From: Desmodesmus armatus
Lineage: Eukaryota; Chlorophyta; Chlorophyceae; Sphaeropleales; Scenedesmaceae
Assembly: GCA_007449985.2 (NCBI GenBank)
Contig: VIIQ02000263.1
Span: forward strand, 23,945-87,944
Length of the DNA stretch: 64,000 nt
Reading direction: 5' to 3'
This document shows positions 22,523 to 33,900 of the stretch, piece after piece. Made by a program: the position numbers and the translations under genes. The notes beneath the pieces are model-generated. The model had not been told where the DNA came from and ran no database searches. It saw only the letters and a list, made by a program, of their open reading frames with translations. Positions within the stretch are counted from its first letter, which is position 1. Every line of letters starts with the position of its first letter.

Positions 22523-24604
22523 CTAAGCCTCCCCCTCCCAGCTCTCCTCGCCCTCCTCACACAGCAGCATTGCCAGTCCCACCGGGTGTGAGGTCGCCAT
22601 GTCGTCCAGGGTGTCACACAAGTCTGCCAGGGGGTGTGACTTGAGCTGTGAGGCTGTATCTTTATCTTTATCTGTATGGCACGAGCCTCACCCTCCAGCA
22701 CTGACGCCAGCACTGCACCCACCAGTGACTCAACCACTGACTCCAGCACCGCATCCTGCTGCTGCGGCTGCTGCTGCTGCTGCTCCACTGTGGCCTCCTG
22801 GTCCCTGTCAGCGGTTGTGTCAGCCATGCCATGGGGAGCGGGGTTGATGGCGGGCCTTGGGGCAGCGCCCCTCTTGAGCACACCCTGCACGGGCTGTGAC
22901 GGGAGTAGGAGAGAGGGGGGGGGGGCAGCAGCAACAGCAGCAGTTAGTCAGTGAAGTAGCATGCGTGGTGTTCATAGCCCTAGGTGTCACAGCTCGAATA
23001 TAGCACATTCACAGCAAGTAAGGAACCCTGGCACTGCTCGTAAGCCATGGGTATTGGTGTATAAACTTGGCACACAAGGGTGGCCAGCATGCAATTGCAG
23101 CGTGATACTTTTAGCACACATACTAGACTGGCATACAGTGTTTTCCTGTTCTCGTTTACTAGGCAGTGCACAACCTGGAGCAGTACATGTCAGCGCATTA
23201 CAGCAAGGTAAAGCCTTTATTGCTGAGTAGCAGTCACCCACCTTCATCAGGCCTGAAGCAACGCCCCGCACCACCCTGAAGGCGCCACATGCAAATTCTT
23301 CGCAGTCTTGAAGGAGCCGGCCACCATCGTCTTGCCCGCAGCACCTGCAGCAAAAAGCAGCAAGCAGCACAGCAACGTGTTGACAGCAGCTCCAACTACC
23401 CTGTGGCAAGCAGCAAGCAGTAGTACTGTGGTGTGCACTACTTTCAAGACGCTGCAGTAGAATAGAATACGTTAGGAGTACAAAGTGATTTGAAAAAGGC
23501 ATTGCTGCTGCGAATGCAGTGCTGCCTGCAAGGCTTTCAACTCACCGCCTGCACCGATGATTGCTGTGACATTGTCCTGCAAGCTCTTGCGGCGCTGCAC
23601 AGGCTCGTTGGCAGCGACCTCAATTGCGTTTTTGTCGTTCTCAGTGACGTTGAAAGTCTCCTCCTGGACGTTGACGTGCTTGCTGTTGTCGGCTGCTGCT
23701 GCTCCCGCCGAAATGTACTCTGCCAGGACGTTGCGCTGCCTCAAGGCCAGCATCAACCACTCCTCATCACCAACACTTGAAGCAACCGCAAAGCTGTGGA
23801 ACTGGCTCCTCATCACTGCTGTAGTGGTTGCGACAGTGCAGGAACTACTGCTGCTGCTTACACTGCCCATGACCCAGGCACCTGCTTGAGAAAGCATATT
23901 GAGATACTTTTCACGTGATAGAGATGCGCAGCTTGGTTGTGCTGACTGCAGGAAGGCCTGAGGAATGTTTGCCGCTGGAAGGGTGCTCAAGATTCTCTCA
24001 AGCTTCAGAAGAAGACGTTGATGCAGTATACGGACTGGACAGAGAGATAAAAGAAATTTTCCACGAAACCCCGCCACGAAGGGTCTACTACTAACGTCGT
24101 CAACCTTCCTCACAGGCCTGTCCAGCTACCTACTGCTGTCATACTGAACTGCAACTGTATGTTATCCACTTGTAGCTGTCGCATTTGTGCATTTGCAAAA
24201 CTCTGTGTGGGATTAAGTCGCCTGTCGACCTGCAACTTGCTGGCTTGTCCAACCACCTTGCAAGGCTTGCATGCTGCATCATGGCCTGAATTCCAAGGAG
24301 GCATCACAGGACAGAAGTCTGCAGTATAACCCGCGCCTTTGCAACGCTCGTTCCAACTAGCCAAGTAGCCTGTTTTCATTGTGGCACAAGCAGCAAGCCA
24401 AGGCCAATCATGTGCCTGGACAGTACAACATACTGCTTGTTTGTACTGCTGCGAACACCGTACTGCCACATCAACAACATCTGCATAGTGCCGGCTGGGG
24501 CTGCTGCCAAACTTTTTTGGCTGCTCCCACTGGCAAAGCTGTTGGACCAGCTGGAACATGGCGGCAGGTTCACAGTGCAACTCAATGCAGATCTGCACTC
24601 CCAT
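22523..24604 (-). CDS. Unrecognised multi-exon gene
   Basis: No family recognised. Likely exons in order: 24604 to about 24137 (starts MGVQICIELHCEPAAMFQL, Cys- and Gln-rich), ending ATGACAGCA|GTAGGT; about 24040-23550, containing SLSREKYLNMLSQAGAWVMG and HVNVQEETFNVTENDKNAIE; about 23353-23249 (LLQDCEEFACGAFRVVRG...LMK|GTGGGT); 22889 to about 22710, after a C-tract and GTGCAG, encoding GVLKRGAAPRPAINPAPHGM and a poly-Gln run; and 22645-22523, LKSHPLADLCDTLDDMATSH ending EGEESWEGEA and TAG. Phase fits at several but not all junctions. The 23.3 kb exon can alternatively be read GAGGAAGKT, which then hits a stop, so that frame is disfavoured. Start codon and function are open. Confidence 0.4.
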
Positions 24605-24617
24605 TCTCCATAACCAG

Positions 24618-24850
24618 GTTCTGACGCGTCCTGCTCAGTGCAGATGCTGACTCAGCCACTGTGACAGCCACACACACTGCAAGCAGTGCTGTTGCATGTG
24701 CTCTGCAACCCAACGCTACAGGACTCGACTGACAGAGTGAGCCAATCCCAACTGCATATCTTGCAGAAGCTGACAGGCACACACGCTGCAAGCAGTGCCG
24801 TTGCATGTGCTCTGCAATCCAACGCTACATGACTTGAGTGACAGAGTAAG
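24618..24850. repeat. Tandem duplication, about 125-bp unit
   Basis: Two units share CACACACACTGCAAGCAGTG, GTTGCATGTGCTCTGCAA, CCAACGCTACA and GACTGACAGAGTGAGCCAA (second unit with a few changes). No G or C tract is involved, unlike the echo exons elsewhere. Confidence 0.75.
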
Positions 24851-24899
24851 CCAACCCCAACTGCATGTCTTGGTGGAGAGGTTGAACTGCGCAAGCTGA

Positions 24900-25275
24900 C
24901 CGCCTTGGAGAGGGTGGCAGGCACACCACTAATACACTGCTCACACAGGTTCCGCATTTGTGGGGCTGTTGGGGCCCCCACACTGTGTGGCAACACTAGT
25001 GAATCTTGACTTCTGAATGAGATTTGGCCCAGCCCACCCCCAGTCACACACCCCGGACAGGCTGTCGGAGACATGTGCCTTGCCGCTCTTGACGCTAGGC
25101 AGCATGCAAGGCTGCAAAGAGCACGAATCACAAATGCAGGGTGAAGATCATAACAATTGAAGTGCAGCATCAACAGTGATGGCGGCAACGGCATCACCAG
25201 GGTGTTTGGGCAGAAGCCCGGCTGGGCGCACACGACGGCCGCAACCTTATTGCAACCCGAGTCAGAGAGATCAGC
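24900..25275 (-). CDS. Possible exon, unrecognised
   Basis: Open minus-strand frame starting MPVLAADLSDSGCNKVAAVV, followed by a Cys-rich segment (CYDLHPAFVIRALCSLACC). It could be the first exon of the gene to its left or a separate small gene. No domain and no clear donor; reported as weak. Confidence 0.25.
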
Positions 25276-25866
25276 AGCTAGGACAGGCAAGGCTCTTTTA
25301 GGTCTCTAGCAACTGCGCCCGACGGTATTGAGGGCTGTTGAGGAAGGGCTGGTTTCTGGTGTTGGTGCCAGTTTTTTGGTTTGGAATACTGCCACCCTAC
25401 GAAGTCAGCAGGCTGTGGAGAAGGCTGGCTGTGTTACAGGCACAGCCGTCACTGCATCCTTCATATGCCGCAAGGCCTGCCAGGCCCTGTTTTGGGCCCA
25501 CCTTGTATCCCCAGTGTACGCCCCAGTGTTCTGCAGGGCAGCCCCCCCCCTAGACTGGTAGCTTTGCTTTCAGAGTGCAGCTGCTGGCTACTAGCATAGT
25601 GAGCTGCTCTAGTTCATGACAGTGCTGTCCAACTGTAGGGTGTTGCCTGCGGCCCCGCTCATGGTCCCGTGATGTTGCTGACATTGCCTTGTAAGGGCCG
25701 GGCATTGTGCAGCAAGGCTGGCAGGGCACACACCAGCACTGCTGAGCAGGTTGCCGAGACAAATTGCTGTTGTCGTTCACAGCAGCACCTAGTAGCGCCA
25801 GTAGAGGGCACTGCAAAGGTAGTCACAGGGAGTACTACTACCCTCCTGCTCCTACTGCTGCTGCTG

Positions 25867-27884
25867 ATGGTGTGTCGGGTGGCAACAGCATGGCGCCTCC
25901 TTGTCAACTACGACCAGGTGAGGAATGAGGGCAGTGGTGTGTATGCGTTGTGGATTTCATGATCATGGAAGGGGAAGTGGGAAGGCTGAGCGCCTAACAG
26001 CAGGCACACCTGCACTACAGTTCCCACCCAGCACTCCCGGCAGTTGCTGCTCTTTCCCCAGAAATCGTGCATTGCTGCGTTGAGCTGCGAAATGCGTTTC
26101 CAACCCATGTGCACCCGCATGACACAGAGCATCTTGGGGAACTTGGGACTTCCTTGCAAGTTGGGAGCTGCAGTGTGTTCTGCTGATGTTGTGTCTGCCC
26201 CCCTGTCCTAAGCCCGGTTATACTCTGTGAATGATGGTGTATGCGCATGGAATTATAGCCTGTTGAAACGGGGATGCATCTCAACATGATGTCATCCACA
26301 GGGGGCAGGGGCAGAACCTCCTCGAAACCGACACAGCAGCAGTGGCAGCAGAGGGGGAAACCCTACTTGGCTGATGCAGGCTGAGAGGCCCTGATCAGGC
26401 TAAACAATGGTAATTGAACTGTTCAGAAGCATGATACACGCTCTGCAGGACGGATGAGGCGTCAATGCAAGGATGCTGTGGTCAGATCACGACTGTACTG
26501 GGAGATGCGGGGCGGTGAGGTCCTGGTCGAGCAGGGAAGTATTTTATTTTTACTGATGCGGTGTGATGCACCAAGAAAGAGCTGTGGGAGAGCCACATTG
26601 TATATGCTGTCCCTCTCATTTTTCACACCGTTCCTAGGGTTCTTTGTGTTGGTGCTGCCACTGCTGGGGCGTGCAGGTGATTGGTGCCTTTGTGCCCCTA
26701 CCCCATCGACGCTTACCCGTTTGCTGTTGTCACACGTGGCAAATTAGGTTGTCATCAGCCAAACAGGCGGTAGCGATCCTTCTATAGGGCTGCACGTAGC
26801 CCCCTGACGATCAGACTTTGTCCATAAGACAAGGTCAAACTGCTCTCACAACGTATTCGCCCCTACCCTGGCCGAACTATGCTAAGAGCGACTCAGGCTT
26901 TGGCCAAACATCTCAGAGTGCGTTGTGACTCCAGGCAGTCTTTCCAATTCCCCAGACCCTTCTCTCAGAGGTCTGATACAAGTTTGTGATTGTTTTGCAG
27001 CCGGGTATCCCAGCAGCTGCTGCTACGATGTCGAGTCTCGCCGGCATGGAGAAGGTGGCCATGAGCCGCTTTGAGGCCGATGAGTACATCAATGACCGCT
27101 ATGCAGCCATGGAGCAGAGGCTGCAGGTGCGCATGTAGCAGGCTGCAACCCCAGCACACCCAGATCACCGATGGGCCAAAGCAGCACCAATCGGCTGCTC
27201 TAGGCCCTGCCTGCTCAGCTTAGCTGGTGTAACGGGCATAAGGCTTGCTCATATCACTGGATCGGGGCTGGCTGCTGTGTCGGAGTGCAGCAGCAGAAAG
27301 CAGATCCAGCATCGGTTTGGTGGCTTGCTGCTGCAGCAGCGCAGTGGTGTGGGATGGGTTACAGCAGCAGTGCTGGGCCATCTTTTGGGTGGGGTGCGCA
27401 GCAACTTTTGTAGAATTACGATACAGCATGACAATGGTGTGTGCTGCTTGCAGGTTGTGCGCAAGCGCCTGAACAAGCCCCTGACCCTGGCAGAGAAGGT
27501 GCGTGCTGTGCAGAAGGGGGGGGGGTAGCTGCTCCAGCATGCATGCGTGCAGGGAGCTTTTTGTGTGCAAGATGCCCCTCTCACACCACTGTCAAGTTCA
27601 GCCCATGTGAATGCAGACTGCACAGGGCGCACGCGTGCGCTGTGGGGGTGGGGGTGAGGGGGGGGGGGCAGATGTTCCCAAACTGCAGCTGGCAGAGCAA
27701 GTGGTGGGGCACAGCAGTTGCTTGGCTGCACTGCTGCTGTGTTGTTGTCAGTCAGTTGTTAGGGCAACATGTCCTGATGCCCCCATGTTATGCCGCCTTC
27801 GTTCTGAAAACACTACCAGAGGGCTCCCCACATGTACCAATCATTGCCATGCGCTGTTTCTGCTCCTGCTGCTGTGGCCCCTTG

Positions 27885-27932
<48 letters not shown>

Positions 27933-30900
27933 CTTCGCCCATGCAGGTTGTGTATGGTCACCTGGATGACCCTGAGAGCCAGGAGCTGCAGCGCGGTGTC
28001 AGCTACCTCAAGCTGAGGCCAGGTGGGTTGTGGGGGCCTGGGGACAGAGGGGGGGGGATATACTGACTTTGTGTGGAGAAGGGCCGGGGGGGGGGGGCAT
28101 GGACTTGGGATTCCCAGGCGAGCGGGTTGGTGTGACAGATTGCTGCGCAGGGGGAGGGGGTGCTGCGCTTTCAAGGGGGGGTCAGTGTGTGAGGGCGCGG
28201 GGGAGGGGGGGGGTGTCAGCTACCTCAACCTGAGGCCAGGTGGGTGGGTGGGGGTGGGGATGGGGGGCTGGGAGGGGGGGGGGCAGGCGGTGCCGTTGTG
28301 TTGGAAGGAGGGGGGGGTGTGTGTAGGGGGAGGGGGTGCTGTGCTTGAATACAAGGTGCGAAGCGCTGCGTCTGTACTTGTGCAGATACTGATTTCCCAG
28401 GAGAGCGGGGTTGTGTGACAGATTGCTGCGCACTCGAGTATCGCTGGTTGTCGTCCCGGCCAGAGATGCCCCAGTGCGCAGCACACTCACACACCCCTCC
28501 TTGCCTTGCCTTTGAGTTATGGATGTGTGTCTGGTTGGGTGTGACTGCTAGGTATGGCATGCTGGTGGGGTTGGGTTGGGTAGGTTGGGTTTGGGGGAAG
28601 GGGACTGGGGCGCGGCGCGGCGCGGGCGGGGGGGGGGGGGAAGGGCTGCATAGTGCTGGTCATAGTGCTGGTCCTGCATAGTGCTGGTCATAGTGCAGGT
28701 CCTGCACAGCGTGTGCCTGTCGTTCTTTGCCTGGTGATACGGGGGGGGGGGGGGGGCGCTCGCTTGATGCTGGGGGGTTGTTAATCAGTTGCCGCTGGTG
28801 GTGTAGAGCAAGTCCTGCTGTGTTGTCCCAGCCAGTGAAGTACGATGTGGCTGTTTTGCATCCACATTCTGCCACACTCGGTCAGCACAAGGGCTTGCAC
28901 AAAATCACCAGCAGCCTCGAGGCCTTCAACACCAACCTGCAGTTATGTAAAAGCGTGATGTTTGTTGGTGGTGGCCGGGCAATTGCTGCTGCTGCTTGCC
29001 AGGAGGGCGCGCGGGGGGGCAGGGGGGGGGGGGGCTGTGAACATGTGGGCGTATAGTGGCAAGGGCCTGTGTGTTTCATATTGAGACATGTAAGGGTGTG
29101 GCTTGGATTGGGCTGGTTGGTACTGGGGACATGTCGGCAGGGTGTGCTGTATGGTTTCACTGTTGGGAGTAGGGGTAGCAGCAGGAGGTTACACCATTGT
29201 TGAACCCCGTGTCAGTGAATGATGCACGCAACTGCGCTGTGTGCCTCAGTGTGCTGCTGGATTGACCCCGGGGGGGGGGGGGGGTAGCACATGCCATGCG
29301 GGCAGGACTCCTTGTCGCACTGTCTTTGATGCTGGTGGGGTTGGACATCAGGTGCCACTGGTGGTTTTGTGCAGGTCCTCCACCCTGATGCTGCAGTGTG
29401 AAGTCGTTGTGGGTGTGCTGCATCCACATTCTGACACACTGCATCAGCGCATGGATTTTCACACACATTACCAGCAGGCTTGAGGCCTCCCAGCAGCAAC
29501 CTGCAGCTGTGTACAGGGGAGGTTGGTTTTTGGTCGATACGGGGCAATTGTTGCTTGGCACAGGGTGGGCGGGTGGGTTGCGTTTTTCGGGGGTGGGTGG
29601 GGGGTGGGGGTTTGGGGGTGGGGTGGGTGGGGGGTTGGGAGGGGGGGGGGCTGTTGACCCCTGTGGGTGCTGCTTGGGGCGGGTCCTTGTACTTTGATGC
29701 TGGCAGGGCTGAGTCATAGTACAAGATTGTGGTGTGCAAGGGGAAGGGGCTGGGGTGTGATATGCACTTGGACCCGGACTGGGCCAAAGCAGTCCTTCTG
29801 GCCCCCTGGGGAGACATCAGCACATTGGCAGGTAATGGGTAGTCATGTCACAAAGACGATGTGGTGAGGGGGAAGTTGGCACAGAGAGCGGCAAATCCAT
29901 CTGTTTGTATCGGTCTGGTTGGGGCCGAGGTGGCTGTGTTGTGCAACCTACTTCCCCTTATGTTGAGATGTACCCTTGTAGGGTGACCCACAAGGGTACC
30001 CTCAGCCTAAGGGCCACCAGGCAGGTGGCACATGCACTTCACTGCGGCCCGGACCATAGCAGTTCGTCTGTGCATCCTGGGTTGATCATCAACTGTTTGT
30101 GTTTGTGAGTGGACCCACAAACGCAGGTGTCAAATGCACTTCGACCCAGCTTGGACCAGAGCAGTTGTTCTGGTCCCCTGGGGGGACATCATCCAGTTGC
30201 TGGCAAATAACGGCCAGGCATGTTGGAAAGACTCAGTGTTGAGAGGAGAGGTGGCACAGAGAGCGGCAAAGTCCATGTGTTTCGGTCTGGTTGGGGCCGA
30301 GGTGGCTGCGGCATATGTTTTAGTGGTTCTTTTTCCGAAAAGACCCACAAAGGCAGGTGTCAAATGCACTTCGACCCAGATTGGACGAGTGCCGTTTTTT
30401 GGTCCCCTGGGGTGACATCAGCAAGTTGCTGCCAGATAACGGCTAGGCATGTTGCGGAGACTGTGTGGTGATGGGTGAGTAGGCACAAAGAGCAGCAAAC
30501 TCATCTGTTTAGGTCTGGTTGGGGGCCAAGGTGGCTGTGGCAAATGCCGTTTTGCCCTTAAGAGGCGCCTTGATGGGGCACTGCCACCCTAAGGGTTTAC
30601 TAAGCATGTGTCACATCCACTAAACCCCGAACTGGACCAAGGCAATTCATCCGGTCCCTTGGGTTATGTTTGGTCCCTCTCGGTGACATCAACAAAGTTG
30701 CTGGCAGGTAACGGCTTGTCGGGTTGGTTTACCCAGCGCGAATGTCAAAGGGAATGTGTGGTGAGGAAGAGGGGGAGAGTTGGCACAGATCACAGCAGGC
30801 CCATGTAATTCGGTCTGGTTGGGGCCTAGGCGGATGTGGCATATGTGTCTGTAGGTCTGGTCACAAGGGGATCAACAAACGCAGGTGTCACATCCATTTA

Positions 30901-33900
30901 ACCCTTAACTAGACCAAGGCAATCTCCTTGGTCCCTTGGGGGTAACATTTCTGATTCCTTGGGGTGACATCAGCAGTTTGTTGGCAGGTAACGGCTAGTG
31001 GTGTTCAGGCACCCAGCCCGGGTTCTGAGGAATGTGTGTGCTGCTGGTGTGTGTAGGGGGGGGGTGCTGGTGTTGCCTGGGACTGCTTGCTGGCACGTCT
31101 CGTGCAGCTGCACTGGCCTCCAAAGGCAGCAGTTGGGATCTCTCTCGCGCGCGGGGGGGGGGGGGGGGGGGGGGGCTTAATGCTAAGGGCAGGGACGATG
31201 TGTAACTATGGGTAGAGGGCAAGACTGTTCCGGGGGGGGGGGGGGGGGGCGCTCGCTCAAATCTGCTGCCTAGGATGCCAGTGAAGCAGCCAGGGAGCTG
31301 CTGGCAGCATCTGCTGGTTGGGCCTATCCTCCCAATGGGTGGGGAGGCCGGAGCAGCAGGAGCTGCTGCAGTGCTGCTGCTGGGTGGACCCATCCGTGTT
31401 GACGAGAACACACCTGGCGTCTGGCTGACAGCGGCTCTGGTCATCGTGGTTGGGGGCTCTGGGGTGGAGGGATTTACGGCTGGTTTGGTGATGACTTATA
31501 GTATTACAGAGGCGCGTTGTGCTGGTAGGGTGCTGCATGACAACCTGGCCTAGCGTTGCTGGCAGTGGTGTGTTCTGTATAGCTCAGACCACCGTCGCCA
31601 CGGCAGCCTGAGCCCACAGGAGGCACATCTGCAGGGCACCCTGCCCATCATTGTGACAAAACAAACCATCTGCACACAATCAGGGGTTGTCCATTTGACA
31701 GGGCTTGGACAGGGTAGCCCAGAAGGAGAGAGGGGGGGGGTGCTGCATGACAGCCTGGCGTGGTGGTGCCTGCAGTGGTATGTTTTGATGGATGAGCTGT
31801 CACTTAAGGCAGCTTGATCCTTCAGGAGGCACCACTGCAGGGCACTCCACAGGCACTCCACTTTTTCCTTGTAATCGAAGTTGTGAAACTGCAACCTTTG
31901 TTGGGGGGTGTTCATTGGACATGCTTTTGACAGGGTAGCCCAGCGCGGCGCCATAAGGCCTGTGTGAAAAGACACCGAACTTATATACATGAACGATATT
32001 CCCACAGGAGGCACCACTGTAGGGCACCCTGCTGATTGCTGCGATGTTTGAAATGCACACCTGTATTGGGGGTTGCCTACTGGACATGGCTGTGACAGGG
32101 GGTAGCCATTCGCGGTTGGTTGGTAATGGTGCTTGGCTGTGTGTGATATCATGAGGGAAGGGGGGGGGCTGCATGTCTCAGCTGGTAAGGAGATGAGCGC
32201 CCCCCCCCCCCCCGCATCTTGCCTACCCCCACTTTATCTTATCCCCGCAGCAGCAGTCTGCCCCCTGAAGCAGTGTGTTTGGTGAGGATGTTGTTATATG
32301 CGGGGCTGCTACTCGTGGTTGTGTATCGTCAGGTGGGTGCAGGCCAGGTCGTTGAACAATATGGGAGCCCACTCCCAGTTGTGAATGACCTGGCCTGTCC
32401 CCACCTGGCCTGCCAACACACACTGTGTGTGCACAGAACAGCATACATGGCACCAGAGGTGATGGTGAGGTGCGGGGAAGGGGGGTGGGCTCAGGGGTGG
32501 TCTGAGGTTACATGGATGCATTGCGTGTGGGTGTGCCTCTCAATGGTTGGGACTTGGGTGTGCCAGCAGCAGGATGCACCACAACATGGCGACTGGGGTG
32601 CTGCCTGCAATGGTGATTTTGTAGGCTTGGGTGTGTTATCATCTTCCAACGTGAATGGCAGCTCAAGCCCACAGGGGCCACCACTGCTGGGCACCCTGCC
32701 ATGCATCACCTCATTATTTGTGGTTGGCTGGCTGCAGGCTGGCTGGCTGCAGGCCAATGCTAATGTTGGGTTGGTTCACCCCTGTGACATGGCTGGGGCA
32801 GCGAAGACAGGGGAAATGGGGAGGGGGGGTGTTTTATATGTGGGTGCCTGTGGCTGTGTGTGCTGGAATAGCTATGTGGGACTGCTTGTCATGCACCAAT
32901 GACGTGCCCTGCTCCCACCTGGCTGCCAGCATACACAGCACAGCACAGCGCAACACACATGGCGCACGAATCATGCCTCACCCATTTTTACCCTCTCGAT
33001 ACAGTTCTGACCTCACAATTTGGTGCTGGCGCCTTGTGCCCAACTGACATGCGGCGTGCTGCTGCCCCCCCCCCCCCAGTGTAGACCATGTGGCTATGTG
33101 TCACCTAGAAAGCGGGGGGGGGGGGGCTTAGGGGTGAATAAGTTTCTCGTGGAGGCATTGCGTGTGTATGCAGCTTTCAATGTTGGGATCTTTGTTGTGC
33201 CCGCAGCAGGATGCATCACACCATGACGGCTGGGCGCTGCTTGTAGTGGTGATTGTGTGGGCTCATATTGGAACAGGCCCAGACAATGGGAATGTCAGCA
33301 TGAGCCCACATGGGCCACCACTGCTGGGCCCCCTGCCACGCATTGCATCAATGCCTCATGTTGTATCCTCATTTTATGTGATTGGCTGCAGTCCAATACA
33401 TGTGTTGGGTTGGGTCACACCTGTGACGTGGCTGGGGCAGCGGGGCAGGGCGGGGGGGGGGGGGTGCAGTTGGTGTGGTCCTTTTGTCGTTATGTTTGTC
33501 ATTACTGCTTGTCACACTGGTGCTTGGACCACGAGTGATGTGTCATTTGCCATCTAGACAGGGATAAGAAACGAGCGTTGACTGAGATCGGGTGTATTGA
33601 TTCAATGTAACCAAGAAGACTTAACTCACACGCAGCAGCTGTCTGCCCCCTGTAGCACTGGTCGTGTGATGTGGGTGGTTGTGCATGGGGGTTGTGCCTG
33701 TGGCCGTGTGTTCTGTCACATGCACATGACGCCTCTATGCGAAATGAAAGTGCATTGACTTTTTTTGAAAGTGGAAGACGAGTCGTTTATCTTGCTGTGT
33801 AGCTATCAGTGTTGTGGGCAGGGCACTTCCAGTTGAGCAGGTGATGTCACAACCCACACCTGAAAGTTGGTGAGCGCATCACCTGCTCAAGTGCCAGTGC

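Noticed and set aside
22910..22980. Plus-strand gene in the 22.6-23.0 kb region
   Set aside because: The C-tract and acceptor polarity, and the acidic C-terminal exon, favour the minus strand.
23249..23353. P-loop-like GAGGAAGKT spanning an exon junction
   Set aside because: That frame stops within 30 codons, while the alternative frame continues in phase into the next exon; no NTPase context.
26454..26747. Plus-strand frame ([10 protein letters not shown]...) as aconitase first exon
   Set aside because: No donor in phase 0 was found; 25867-25917 fits phase and composition better, though not proven.
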